Of a DNA stretch of 64,000 nt, positions 52,243 to 60,826 are shown piece after piece (the stretch's first letter is position 1; the number at the start of each line of letters is the position of its first letter). The stretch lies in assembly GCF_036567765.1 (NCBI RefSeq), contig NZ_DATCTU010000004.1:124001-188000 (forward strand), in the 5' to 3' direction. Under the pieces are notes generated by a model. The model saw only the letters and a program-made list of their open reading frames with translations. It searched no databases and was not told the DNA's origin. The DNA is from Pseudobacteroides sp. GTDB lineage: Bacteria; Bacillota; Clostridia; Acetivibrionales; DSM-2933. Position numbers and translations under genes: made by a program.

Positions 52243-53337
52243 ATGAGGGAGGGTAAAATAGGGGTTCAGGAGGCTATTGCATTGATTGCAATAACAATTA
52301 GTGTAAAGGTATACTTTACAAGCCCTACCTATGTTTCTAAAATTATTGGTACAGCATCGTGGTATATGACATTGATCTCGACTGCGACAGCTATTCTGGG
52401 CTTTACTTTTATTTACAAACTGCTTAAACGCTTTCCTGGAAAGGATTTAATTGACGCTTTTGAACTGACGCTTGGACATATTGTGGGTTTTATCGCTTCA
52501 ATGGTTCTTTTGTTATACTTTCTGGTAAATACATCTTTGCTTCTGCGTGAGTTTGCAGAAGTATTAAAGATCTATGCACTCCCTTTGACTCCACCAAGTT
52601 TTGTCATCGGTATGTTCCTCATGATGGTTTGTATCTCTTGTTTCCTGGGTTTGGAGAGTATTGCTAGGACTGCAAGGCTTATTGGCCTTTATGTTCTGGC
52701 CGGTTTTTTAATTGTTATTATTCTTGCCTTCAATAACTATGATTATCACAATCTCTTCCCGTTTTTGGGAAACGGGCTTGGCAAAACCTTGCTTGCGGGT
52801 GCCAGCAGAAGCTCTTTTTATGGTGAAGTTATTTCACTAGGTATAATAGCAACATCTATGCAAGGGGTATCCCATATAAAAAAGGCTGGCTATACAGCTT
52901 TAACCATTTCGGGGCTTATTGTCTCCATAGCACTTTTTGCAACTATGATGGCTTTTAATTATGCAACTTCTCAAGAAATTGTCTCAAGGATGTATGAGTT
53001 GTCCAGGGTTATTCGTATTGGGGGTTTTCTCCAAAGGCTTGATCCGATTTTTCTTTTTACATGGTGTATTGGGACACTTATAGCTATAAGCCTTCTATTT
53101 TACTGCCTAGTAAAAACTTATTGCAAAAGCTTCAAAATAAAAGACATGCGGCCCGCAATCATTCCATTAGCCGTTATCGTTTTTACTGTCTGTATGCTGC
53201 CGGAGGATATGATCACTATTAGTGAATATGTGCAATTTATTAGACAAAATGATTGGAGCATTTCCCTAGGACTGCCTACGGTTGTACTTATTATAGCAGT
53301 TATCCGCAAGAAGAAAGGAGTTTCAAAGAGTGTTTAG
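52243..53337 (+). CDS. gerAB: Spore germination receptor subunit B (GerAB family)
   Basis: 364-residue membrane protein with ten helices, an APC-superfamily transporter-like fold that recognises germinants. It starts MREGKIGVQEAIALIAITIS, typical of the family. AGGAGG precedes the ATG. It overlaps the gerAC start by 8 bases. Confidence 0.94.
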   Translation: MREGKIGVQEAIALIAITISVKVYFTSPTYVSKIIGTASWYMTLISTATAILGFTFIYKLLKRFPGKDLIDAFELTLGHIVGFIASMVLLLYFLVNTSLLLREFAEVLKIYALPLTPPSFVIGMFLMMVCISCFLGLESIARTARLIGLYVLAGFLIVIILAFNNYDYHNLFPFLGNGLGKTLLAGASRSSFYGEVISLGIIATSMQGVSHIKKAGYTALTISGLIVSIALFATMMAFNYATSQEIVSRMYELSRVIRIGGFLQRLDPIFLFTWCIGTLIAISLLFYCLVKTYCKSFKIKDMRPAIIPLAVIVFTVCMLPEDMITISEYVQFIRQNDWSISLGLPTVVLIIAVIRKKKGVSKSV

Positions 53338-54610
53338 ACGCAGCTTATTATTATTGATTTGTATACTACCGTTGGTATCGCTGACTTCCTGCTTCGATGC
53401 TAAGGAAATAACCGAGTGGACTTATGTATACAGCATCGGCATGGAAAAAGGAGTATCCGACAAACTTCGTATGACCATACAGGCACCCAGCATGAGAGGC
53501 GGAAAAGGAGTAGGCGGAGGATCAGGCGGAAGCGGAGGAGGCCAGGCAAGTGATATTGAAACTATCACAATAGACTGTCCATCCTTCTACTCAGGTGTCA
53601 ACATGCTTAACTCATTCATGTCAAGGCAGATAAATTATATGCATACCAAATACCTGGTTTTTTCCGAAAGCCTTGCAAGAGAAGGAATTGACTCTTATAT
53701 CACGGGCTTTATAAGGGGACGCCAGGTAAGAAGACAAATAAATGTAATTGTGACAAAGGGTTCTGCAAGTGAATTCCTTAGTGAGCATACAACAACAATA
53801 AGTTCATCACTGTCAAAAAAACAGCAAAACATGATAGACCAGGCAGATATCACAGGATTTTTCAGTACTGCTACATACGGTGAAATGCTCAATGCCGCTA
53901 AATCTCCCTACAGCCAGCCAATCGCAATACTTGCAGCGTTAAATAACGAGAGTAAGTTTAAAGAGGGTGAAGGAACAGGCAAGACCCCCTTTAAGACCAG
54001 CGGAGATTATTACGCAGGTGAACTTGTGAGAAAAGGAGGCAGCAGGGCAGAATTCCTCGGCACTGCTGTATTTGACGGAGGTAAAATGGTGGGTGAATTA
54101 AACGGTGATGAAACCCGGACACTTTTAATGGTGAGGGATGAATTTAAACGGGGTTTTTATGTAGAAAAAGACCCAAAAGAGGAAGGTAAATTTGTAATGG
54201 TGGATGTCCGACGTGAAAAAAGTCCTGACATAAAAGTTCGTTTTGAGAAAGGCAATCCAACTATAGATGTAAAAATATTTTTGGAGGGCGACATATTGGC
54301 AATTCAAAGCACTATAGATTACGAAAGCATGGAACTGAAACCGGTGCTTGAGGATGCAGTAAAAAGACAAATAAAAAAACACCTTGACAGGACAATCAAA
54401 AAATGCCAGGATGTAAATTCCGATGTATTTAAATTTGGCTCAATTGCTGCAATGCACTTTCTTACAATTCCCGAATGGGAGGACTACAACTGGCTAAAAA
54501 GGTTTAAAGATGCGAAGGTAAATACTCAGATAGATTTTATAATAAGGCGTGCGGGAACAGTGCTCAAAAGCTCCGAAATGTGGCCGGCGGAAGGGAAAAA
54601 AGGAGGTTAA
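53330..54610 (+). CDS. gerAC: Spore germination receptor subunit C (Ger(x)C lipoprotein)
   Basis: 426-residue lipoprotein: signal with lipobox LTSC (about residues 19-22 from the GTG start), then CFDAKEITEW, typical for Ger(x)C. It has a glycine-rich insertion (GGKGVGGGSGGSGGGQ, about 56-71) and the three-domain body. GTG start inside the gerAB end, with AAAGGAG upstream. The glycine-rich loop is longer than usual but sits where loops are expected. Confidence 0.93.
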   Translation: MFRRSLLLLICILPLVSLTSCFDAKEITEWTYVYSIGMEKGVSDKLRMTIQAPSMRGGKGVGGGSGGSGGGQASDIETITIDCPSFYSGVNMLNSFMSRQINYMHTKYLVFSESLAREGIDSYITGFIRGRQVRRQINVIVTKGSASEFLSEHTTTISSSLSKKQQNMIDQADITGFFSTATYGEMLNAAKSPYSQPIAILAALNNESKFKEGEGTGKTPFKTSGDYYAGELVRKGGSRAEFLGTAVFDGGKMVGELNGDETRTLLMVRDEFKRGFYVEKDPKEEGKFVMVDVRREKSPDIKVRFEKGNPTIDVKIFLEGDILAIQSTIDYESMELKPVLEDAVKRQIKKHLDRTIKKCQDVNSDVFKFGSIAAMHFLTIPEWEDYNWLKRFKDAKVNTQIDFIIRRAGTVLKSSEMWPAEGKKGG

Positions 54611-54615
54611 CGGAT

Positions 54616-54774
54616 ATGAAATATATTTTAATAGCTTTATTGTTATTACCTTTATTCTACTTATTGAGCTTTGCAAGATATGAATGGAAAAAAAATAAGC
54701 TTTCGAGTATAGGTTCAATTATCCTGGCAATCATATCAATAACCTTTCCAACAGTATTTATGTTTTTCAGGTGA
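54616..54774 (+). CDS. Small two-helix membrane protein in the gerA operon
   Basis: 52 residues, MKYILIALLLLPLFYLLSFA then a short charged loop (RYEWKKNKLSSI) and a second helix. The ATG lies 9 bases after AGGAGG, which overlaps the gerAC stop codon, so it is coupled to the receptor operon. Small extra membrane genes are known in some ger operons; I cannot name this one. It may modulate receptor assembly. Confidence 0.7.
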   Translation: MKYILIALLLLPLFYLLSFARYEWKKNKLSSIGSIILAIISITFPTVFMFFR

Positions 54775-54889
54775 CGGAGAGTATTCCGTATAAAATTGCA
54801 CCTTTTAAACCAATATATATAAATATCGGACTGTAAAGTTATATCAGTTCTGCATCCATATATAAAGCGTTTTTAAAAGGAGATTTTTT

Positions 54890-55108
54890 ATGAGCAAATT
54901 TAGCGATGCTGAAAAGATCGGCCTCAGAGATAAGGAAACCAACAAGGTGGTAGCTGTTTACCCTCATAAGGCAGAAGGCTCTGACAGGGAAATTGAAGAA
55001 AAGGTAAAGTTTTGGTTCTACCAGCAAAGCTGTTCTGCTGAGGACCAATTAAAAGATCTTTTTGTTGACGTTATAAAAAACGAAGAGAACAATAATATAG
55101 GGCTATAA
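54890..55108 (+). CDS. Small soluble protein of unknown function
   Basis: 72 residues, hydrophilic, with no membrane segment, one Cys and a mixed helix/strand pattern (DKETNKVVAVYPHKAEGSDR then EEKVKFWFYQQS). AAAAGGAG precedes the ATG. It lies 115 bases after the ger operon and ends inside a perfect hairpin shared with the convergent gene. No family recognised. Confidence 0.6.
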   Translation: MSKFSDAEKIGLRDKETNKVVAVYPHKAEGSDREIEEKVKFWFYQQSCSAEDQLKDLFVDVIKNEENNNIGL

Positions 55109-55124
55109 GCCCTATATTATTGTT
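55087..55124. terminator. Bidirectional hairpin between convergent genes
   Basis: GAACAATAATATAGGGCT and its exact complement flank ATA. The hairpin contains the last codons of both convergent genes (plus-strand small protein, minus-strand 242-residue protein), a compact shared stop signal. Confidence 0.7.
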
Positions 55125-55845
55125 CTGCCAAAGATAGGAGCTTTACAAAATCCCCGTATTTTTCAAACTGGCAATATATTTTTTGCTTTTCTTTATATTT
55201 ATCATAATCTTCTTTATTGACCTTTAACGTAAATGTCCTGTCTTCGTTCCTTATTTTAAAATAACAATTTCCGCTTTCAAAGGATTTCTTTTTCTCAATA
55301 GATGAAAGGGAGGTATATTTATGGTATTCGTTCTTGCCTTTTGCCTCTTCCAAAGAATCGTATATCTCATCTAAGGTCCAAAGACTTCTCTCTAAAACCA
55401 TTTCACTTCCAATAAGCTTTTCTTTAAAAACATCATAGTGTCCCATCAACACACCCACAGCATCATTTCTTTTATGTCTGGTATAAAAGGAATAAGTTAC
55501 CTCAATCCATCTATCATCACTTGATAGACTTATATTATTTGCATGCATATCGGCTCCTGGCGAAATCTGCACATAGTACTTGCTGTCTTCTGCAACAATT
55601 GACCCGATAGCAGCACTACATACCTTGACATCTTTCATAAATGATTTCCTTGTTGCAAGTGCATTATCTACAACCTTTGTCAATCCCGCAATTACAAGGA
55701 CTAGTATAAGCACCAGCATTAGCCTTCCAAGGATGCTCTTCTTCTTTTTTTGCCTGGTATCATATAAAGGTCTTGTTCTTCTATTCTCCATGTTACTCAA
55801 AACCAACCACCCCGTTTTTAATATTTCTTCAATATTTTCCTTCAT
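55117..55845 (-). CDS. Membrane-anchored protein, last gene of the ATP-grasp operon
   Basis: Up to 242 residues: a basic N-terminus (NRRTRPLYDTRQKKKK), one membrane helix (about 40-58) and a mixed alpha/beta extracytoplasmic domain. The start is uncertain: an ATG at 55845 overlaps the ATP-grasp stop by 17 bases without a ribosome binding site, while a TTG at about 55800 and an ATG at 55791 follow GGGGTGG. Overlap and strand put it in the operon. No family recognised; it may be an anchored partner of the ligase. Confidence 0.68.
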   Translation of the reverse strand: MKENIEEILKTGWLVLSNMENRRTRPLYDTRQKKKKSILGRLMLVLILVLVIAGLTKVVDNALATRKSFMKDVKVCSAAIGSIVAEDSKYYVQISPGADMHANNISLSSDDRWIEVTYSFYTRHKRNDAVGVLMGHYDVFKEKLIGSEMVLERSLWTLDEIYDSLEEAKGKNEYHKYTSLSSIEKKKSFESGNCYFKIRNEDRTFTLKVNKEDYDKYKEKQKIYCQFEKYGDFVKLLSLAEQ

Positions 55846-58321
55846 CTATAAAAGTAGATATATATACCGCATTATGATCAGTTACACGGCTCCCGCCCCT
55901 GGTATAAATTCCTCCAAATTTTCTATTTACTATATAAGTCCCAAAGATAGGACATACAGAGTTCTGCACTGAGTAAACAGTTGTATGAAGCTGCAGCGGC
56001 ACAGTTTGCAAGTCGATCCATTCTTGATAAATGCAGTTATTTGCTTTTTTTTCTTTCTTTGAAAAGCTGAATGTAATTTCCTGGCCCTCTCTTCCAAAAA
56101 AGGGCTTAATGCAGTAATTTTCCGTACCCCTCATTTTCTTTGCCGTAAGTGAAGTCTTAGGTATATATTTATCAATAAGCTTCCTGTCATCATCTTCATA
56201 AAATCCCTGCTCAGCCAATTCCCAAATCAGTGCTAAAAAAGCCTTGCTTTGAGAAATAAAAGATACAGGGGGATTAATGCTTGGCGAATTTTCCTTTAAG
56301 GCCTCTATGACACCCTCAAAATATGGGTCGTTAGCCAGCCAATCGAGAGGATAATACCTATAAACTGCATCTAGCGGCTCCCCATAAAGATACAGCTTTT
56401 TTTCTTTAGCTTCCAAACCGGAAATCTCCCCTAAAGAAACATTATATGGCATATCCTTAAGAAACTCACTTAATAGCTTTGTGTTGTACCAATCTTCACT
56501 GAAGGAAGGTGTTACAAAACCAATGTTTCTTATTGCTCTATATTGATTATAATCATTTACAATACCCGAGAATGCTTCACGTATTAGCTTTACAAGGTGT
56601 TTGTTGGGATCACTCAGTTTTATTCCTGTTTCACTTTTTATTATGTCATTTAAAACTATGCTCTCCATAATACCCGCAGGTGTTTCTGAGTTAATTTCAA
56701 GCATACGCCAATTCCCTTTGGGGTCTACACCCCAATCAAGACGGGCTATAAATGCCGTATGGCCTGTAATGCTTTGAGTTACCAGATCCTGCAAGCTGTC
56801 TTCAATACCTAAAACAGGACAGAATATATTGCAATTCTCCCTGACCAATTCAACCGTTTTTTCAATAACAGACCATATCTTCTCCGATGCCTCTTCCAAT
56901 TCTTTGTAATGCTGCTTATTGATAACCAATGAATCCATCGTAAAGGACTCGCAAGGACCTGTATATCCTCCTGTATAACCATGGATGAAGGCTGCTTTTT
57001 CATTAATACTGTTCCACTTTTCTTTTCTTCCTTCACTTGAAGTCTTGATTAAATAAAAAGGAGACTTACGAATTCTTATGGGACTGCTCCAAACAGTTTC
57101 ATCAAGTGATAGATAATCACTGCTCCACCTTACACAAACACCGGAAAAATTGCCATTGGCAAGATATATGCCGTAATTTCCCATAGCCTGGGTTTCATCA
57201 TAATATTGCCCGTTAAAGCACATCACATTTTGCTTTTGAATGGGGCAAAACTCCTGTATTATATGAAGTTTGGGTGAATTATTGATGGCTTTTACAGTCT
57301 CTGCCCACTCAATCTCACTGTGCATCAAGCCAATATAGACCTCCTGGCTGTACCGCCCGTAAGCTGCCTTTATCACATAGGCATCCTTGTTCTTAATAAC
57401 CTCTTCCATACAGGAAGGGTTATACAAGCAGGTTTTGGGTATTGTTCTTCTGATAACCGATATTTCCTCATGGCTCAGAAAGGGATCATTACCTTCAACC
57501 ATTTCCCACAGGTATGCAAAAAGGCTCTTTGTCTGACCGAATACTGCTCTAGGATCATTTAGTATAAGGACTTTCCTTTTATCATATAGCTCTAGAACCT
57601 TCTCAATGTCATCACACTCATAAAGATGCTCTACAGGAAACTGTCTTAAAATTATATCAATCTTCTTATCGAATATGTAAAGACAATCCCCTCTTACCTC
57701 AAGATTTTTTCCTCCTGCAATTATAGTTTCAAATCCTAAAGGTTTCAGCAAATCTCCATAGAGAAACCCGAGATGTACCTCTTCGTAGTGGCCTGGATCG
57801 ACAAGCACCGCAACAGTAGGGTTTTTAACATGGTTTCCGTAGTCATCCCACAAATTTTTAAAGGCCTTCTGAAATTCTTTTGAAAAATTCAAATTGGGAT
57901 TTTGTTCAGGTCCCGAATTTCCTGCTATTATGATTTCCCTTTGTGCACATGGCTTATCATAGTTGAATTCACTAAAGAATATTCCCCCGTCTTCCCTCAA
58001 AAAAGCATCGTACCTCACCCAGAAAAAAGGCGGTATTTGCCGGCCAAGGCTTTTAACAGATTGATGCAGAGGAAATTCGCCGTATTGAAAAATCATTTTC
58101 TCACAATTTACTGCAGTTTTTTCAATAATCCTCAGCACAAGCTTATCTAAAACCTGTGTACAGTAAACCATATCCTCGTAGACACTTTTTTCAAGGTATG
58201 ATGGAAATTGTGAGTGAATAAGGTTTTCTCTGCTGGAACTGACCATATAATAATTAAACAATATGTTTTCTGTATGTATTCTTTGATTACAGGCTGTTTG
58301 CTTGCTCATTTTTTCAATCAT
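55829..58321 (-). CDS. Double glutathionylspermidine-synthase-like ATP-grasp ligase
   Basis: 830 residues containing two GSP-synthase-type (YgiC/YjfC-like) ATP-grasp modules in one chain. Module 1 (about 75-420) has RYDAFLREDGGIFFSEFNYDKP, KSLFAYLWEM and YVIKAAYGRYSQE. Module 2 (about 495-830) has RLDWGVDPKGNWRMLEINSE, KAFLALIWEL and YCIKPFFGREGQE. Single-module relatives are about 390 residues. Such ligases form amide bonds using ATP. Module 2 keeps the canonical E-x-N and GREGQ motifs; module 1 has N-Y-D-K and GRYSQ, so the two may differ in role. The start may be ATG 58321 or 58309. Confidence 0.9.
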   Translation of the reverse strand: MIEKMSKQTACNQRIHTENILFNYYMVSSSRENLIHSQFPSYLEKSVYEDMVYCTQVLDKLVLRIIEKTAVNCEKMIFQYGEFPLHQSVKSLGRQIPPFFWVRYDAFLREDGGIFFSEFNYDKPCAQREIIIAGNSGPEQNPNLNFSKEFQKAFKNLWDDYGNHVKNPTVAVLVDPGHYEEVHLGFLYGDLLKPLGFETIIAGGKNLEVRGDCLYIFDKKIDIILRQFPVEHLYECDDIEKVLELYDKRKVLILNDPRAVFGQTKSLFAYLWEMVEGNDPFLSHEEISVIRRTIPKTCLYNPSCMEEVIKNKDAYVIKAAYGRYSQEVYIGLMHSEIEWAETVKAINNSPKLHIIQEFCPIQKQNVMCFNGQYYDETQAMGNYGIYLANGNFSGVCVRWSSDYLSLDETVWSSPIRIRKSPFYLIKTSSEGRKEKWNSINEKAAFIHGYTGGYTGPCESFTMDSLVINKQHYKELEEASEKIWSVIEKTVELVRENCNIFCPVLGIEDSLQDLVTQSITGHTAFIARLDWGVDPKGNWRMLEINSETPAGIMESIVLNDIIKSETGIKLSDPNKHLVKLIREAFSGIVNDYNQYRAIRNIGFVTPSFSEDWYNTKLLSEFLKDMPYNVSLGEISGLEAKEKKLYLYGEPLDAVYRYYPLDWLANDPYFEGVIEALKENSPSINPPVSFISQSKAFLALIWELAEQGFYEDDDRKLIDKYIPKTSLTAKKMRGTENYCIKPFFGREGQEITFSFSKKEKKANNCIYQEWIDLQTVPLQLHTTVYSVQNSVCPIFGTYIVNRKFGGIYTRGGSRVTDHNAVYISTFIDEGKY

Positions 58322-58354
58322 TCCTTAGCTCATTCCTTAGCTCATTCCTTAGCT
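58319..58354. repeat. Three tandem 12-bp repeats spanning a stop codon, ribosome binding site and start
   Basis: On the minus strand AGCTAAGGAATG occurs three times in a row. Each unit carries a stop (TAA), a Shine-Dalgarno-like AAGGA and an ATG. The first unit ends the lipoprotein gene and the last provides the first ATG of the ATP-grasp gene. The period is a multiple of three. Confidence 0.9.
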
Positions 58355-58696
58355 GCCGATGCTGCCTCCTCTTTTTGAAGAATATCCTGATTTGGATGTA
58401 ATGCTTTTTTTGCTCCAGGTACCATCACTGTAGGTACCTCCTGATGAAAAATAATATCCCCCGGAATGGTAAATGCCACCTCCGGAGTAATAAAATTCAT
58501 CCTCTTCATCCTCTTCTTCAATATTTTGACACCCACAACCTGTAAGTGATGTGCTGACAGTTAAAAAAACTGCAAGAGTGAGTGCTGCAGCTTTGTTCCT
58601 TTTAGAAAGAAATTTTACTTTTTCTATATTATTTTTATCGTTGTCTTTTTTATATATAGAATCTTTTTTTTTGCAATCTTTATCTTCCTCTTTCAT
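58349..58696 (-). CDS. Gly/Ser/Tyr-rich lipoprotein (YgiB/YjfM-like)
   Basis: 115 residues. A 35-residue charged N-terminus (KEEDKDCKKKDSIYKKDNDK) precedes a hydrophobic signal (36-52) with lipobox LTGC at 51-54. An acidic patch (EEEDEEDE, 60-67) and a low-complexity Gly/Ser/Tyr tail (69-115; GGGIYHSGGYYFSSGGTYSD, ending RGGSIGS) follow. The start overlaps the preceding stop as TATGA, with GGGGGAA upstream. In enterobacteria a lipoprotein of this kind (DUF1190) sits next to a YgiC-type ATP-grasp; the disordered tail is the natural candidate for modification. Confidence 0.78.
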   Translation of the reverse strand: MKEEDKDCKKKDSIYKKDNDKNNIEKVKFLSKRNKAAALTLAVFLTVSTSLTGCGCQNIEEEDEEDEFYYSGGGIYHSGGYYFSSGGTYSDGTWSKKSITSKSGYSSKRGGSIGS

Positions 58697-59358
58697 ACTT
58701 CCCCCTGTAACTTGTATTTAATTACTTCCAATCCATTTTCATTAATATATTTGAGGTAATAATCCAAGTCTTCCTTTATATCCCCCGCATAAATATAAAT
58801 AATGCGTTTGTATTTAAGGTCTTTCAGCATCTCTACGGGCGGCAGGTCATCATAAGTAAGCTCATACTGATTGTTAAATAGCTTTCTTAATACCTCCGGC
58901 CTTTCTTCCCCATACCTATGGCTGTCAATAAAAAATGCCCATCCTGATATTTTCTTTTCTTCAAGCTGCTGCCCTAAATGCACCAAAAGACTAATCTCTC
59001 TTAAGGTACCAATTATACCATGGGAATGATAGATATGATTAAAGGTAAATACAGGCTTTACAGCTTTCTCATTATAAAGATAAAAAGCTGTCTCTATAGC
59101 CTTATCCAGTGAAACTTCAACAAATACAAGCGAACTGTTAAGATCATAGTTTTCGATAGTCTGTATTATTTGTTTTTTTAATAAAATGACATCTTCCCTT
59201 GATTTATCTATAACAAAATCCGGGTAATGCTTTAGCGATACAAATGGTGTAGATCTGAAAAAACAGCTGAAGTACCCCTCTGATCCATACCATTTTTTAT
59301 AAATATCAGATGGGTTATAGTCCTTAAGTCTTTTTTCCATATTTACAGTGTTCATCAT
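58693..59358 (-). CDS. Uncharacterised 221-residue protein in the ATP-grasp operon
   Basis: Soluble alpha/beta protein with no signal or membrane helix. Features are an aromatic N-terminus (YKKWYGSEGYFSCFFRSTPF), a central VKPVFTFNHIYHSHGIIGTL with three His residues, and GWAFFIDSHRYGEERPEVL. GAGATGGG lies upstream of two adjacent ATGs. It overlaps the lipoprotein start. No named family recognised; it could be an enzyme that supplies or regulates the ligase. Confidence 0.7.
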   Translation of the reverse strand: MMNTVNMEKRLKDYNPSDIYKKWYGSEGYFSCFFRSTPFVSLKHYPDFVIDKSREDVILLKKQIIQTIENYDLNSSLVFVEVSLDKAIETAFYLYNEKAVKPVFTFNHIYHSHGIIGTLREISLLVHLGQQLEEKKISGWAFFIDSHRYGEERPEVLRKLFNNQYELTYDDLPPVEMLKDLKYKRIIYIYAGDIKEDLDYYLKYINENGLEVIKYKLQGEV

Positions 59359-59370
59359 ATTTTACCCATC

Positions 59371-59544
59371 TCAATAAACTATCGCAAATATCTTATCGAG
59401 ATTTATTATTTGAGTGTAGCCGTTTTCATCCTGAATCTCAACATGACTGTCACCCTTGAATTTAACAATCCCCCGGATTATAGCATCAGGCCTTTCATCC
59501 ATCCACGAATTGAATGTTAAATAAATATTTATTTCTTTAGACAT
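59371..59544 (-). CDS. 57-residue protein in the ATP-grasp operon
   Basis: A short frame with a clear AAAGGGG site before ATG: MSKEINIYLTFNSWMDERPD, then IIRGIVKFKGDSHVEIQD and ENGYTQIINLDKIFAIVY. The strand-rich pattern with a 'G-x-V-K-F ... V-E-I-Q' core suggests a small beta-barrel (Sm/SH3-like). It lies 12 bases after DUF350 and 12 bases before the 221-residue gene, so it belongs to the operon. Function unknown. Confidence 0.65.
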   Translation of the reverse strand: MSKEINIYLTFNSWMDERPDAIIRGIVKFKGDSHVEIQDENGYTQIINLDKIFAIVY

Positions 59545-59556
59545 AACTTATCCCCT

Positions 59557-59949
59557 TTAAGAAATACTTGCACCTATTATAAAACTAAAGGAAATGGAAA
59601 AAATCATTGAAATAAACCCTACTGCACGGTTTCCCTTCCCTATTTCCTCACTAACGTTAAGTTTTGGCGTCAATAGCTCAAATGCAAAATACACAACAAG
59701 AAGTAAAAGAGTCCCAATTCCTCCCCATATAGCCGTATTATAAATAGAATCATTTGACATTATTGCAAAGTGCATTATGTTGGCAACACCCGCAACAATA
59801 CCTCCTGTTGACATTGCTACAGCCATATTTCCTTTTTGAATTTCTTCCCAGACTTTGTACCTTACTATGAGGTCAAAAATCAGAATTGCAATTAGAACAA
59901 CTACCGATGTTGCAAGGAAAAAAGTTCCTGCATTGATGTAAGCGTTCAT
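59557..59949 (-). CDS. DUF350 (YjfL-like) membrane protein
   Basis: 130 residues with four membrane helices arranged as an internal repeat: IQKGNMAVAMSTGGIVAGVA in the first half and IGKGNRAVGFISMIFSIS in the second, the DUF350 hallmark. GGGAGA precedes the ATG. In enterobacteria DUF350 (YjfL) is encoded with a YjfM lipoprotein and a YjfC ATP-grasp; the same three families are found here in one operon, with DUF350 first. Confidence 0.88.
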   Translation of the reverse strand: MNAYINAGTFFLATSVVVLIAILIFDLIVRYKVWEEIQKGNMAVAMSTGGIVAGVANIMHFAIMSNDSIYNTAIWGGIGTLLLLVVYFAFELLTPKLNVSEEIGKGNRAVGFISMIFSISFSFIIGASIS

Positions 59950-60087
59950 ATGGAATCTCCCTTTTCCAAATTTTTTACTCTATATCATATGTATTATAAA
60001 TCCAACAGAATATAATGTCAAACTGCACAAATTTATAATAAAACTCCATGGAACTTTTATTTTTTATACCCGTCTAAAATTATAGAA

Positions 60088-60810
60088 ATGAAAATTATTA
60101 ACACTTTTAATCTATTTAAATACCTGATTATAATGAATATTAAATCAAAAATAGTTTGCATCTCTACAACTGCCATACTTACACTAACGTTGACAGGATA
60201 CAGCTTCGCTGCAGGTACTTTCACAGATCTTTCAAATGTAGTTGAAAAGGAGAAAATTATAGTACTACAGGAAAAGGGCTACATTAATGGGATCGGTAAA
60301 GGGCTGTTTTCACCAAAAAGCATTCTTACAGCAGCAGAAGGCATACAGCTTATCGTTAATGTGCTTGACCTTAATATTGATAATGTACGATTTATTAAGG
60401 CACCAAAAGCAACAGATTATTTTCCAAAAGCCAATAATGAGGCCTGGTATTCCAATGCACTTATCATAGCTTCCGTCAAAGGGCTGAATATCCCTCCCGA
60501 TACCGACCCTAAAAAGGCTTGGACACGGGAAGAATTTACATACTATCTTGTTACAGCTATGGAAACTCACAGAAATATGCCAATGATAAAAATTAGTCCT
60601 GCAAATATTTCTGATGGGGATAAAATTACATCAAGCTTTGAAGGAGTAATTCAAAGAGCACTGGTATACGGCATCGCAAAGCTTGACGACAAGGGAAGAT
60701 TTAATCCTAAAGCTAAAATGACTCGTGCAGAAGCTGCAGAACAAATCTATAATGTGCTTGAGTATTTTAAGGCACATCCTGTGCAGGTTGAAGATAAAGT
60801 TATAGAATAA
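60088..60810 (+). CDS. S-layer homology (SLH) domain protein
   Basis: 240 residues from the first ATG, or 225 from an ATG at 60133 that gives a cleaner signal peptide (KSKIVCISTTAILTLTLTGY, cleavage after SFAA). The rest is three SLH repeats (about 43-95, 108-160, 172-228 of the long form), with FTDLSNVVEKEKI, DYFPKANNEAWYSNALIIAS and GRFNPKAKMTRAEAAEQIYN. There is no other domain, so it may act at the cell-surface layer. No good ribosome binding site is seen for either start. It is divergent from the ATP-grasp operon. Confidence 0.85.
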   Translation: MKIINTFNLFKYLIIMNIKSKIVCISTTAILTLTLTGYSFAAGTFTDLSNVVEKEKIIVLQEKGYINGIGKGLFSPKSILTAAEGIQLIVNVLDLNIDNVRFIKAPKATDYFPKANNEAWYSNALIIASVKGLNIPPDTDPKKAWTREEFTYYLVTAMETHRNMPMIKISPANISDGDKITSSFEGVIQRALVYGIAKLDDKGRFNPKAKMTRAEAAEQIYNVLEYFKAHPVQVEDKVIE

Positions 60811-60826
60811 TGGATTTTACTTAATA

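Noticed and set aside
54580..54774. Longer form of the small ger-operon membrane protein
   Set aside because: The upstream 12 codons overlap gerAC and precede the strong AGGAGG site; the ATG at 54616 is the likely start.
58342..58536. 64-residue frame overlapping the lipoprotein gene
   Set aside because: It is an out-of-frame shadow of the lipoprotein, which has the lipobox and TATGA coupling to the gene before it.
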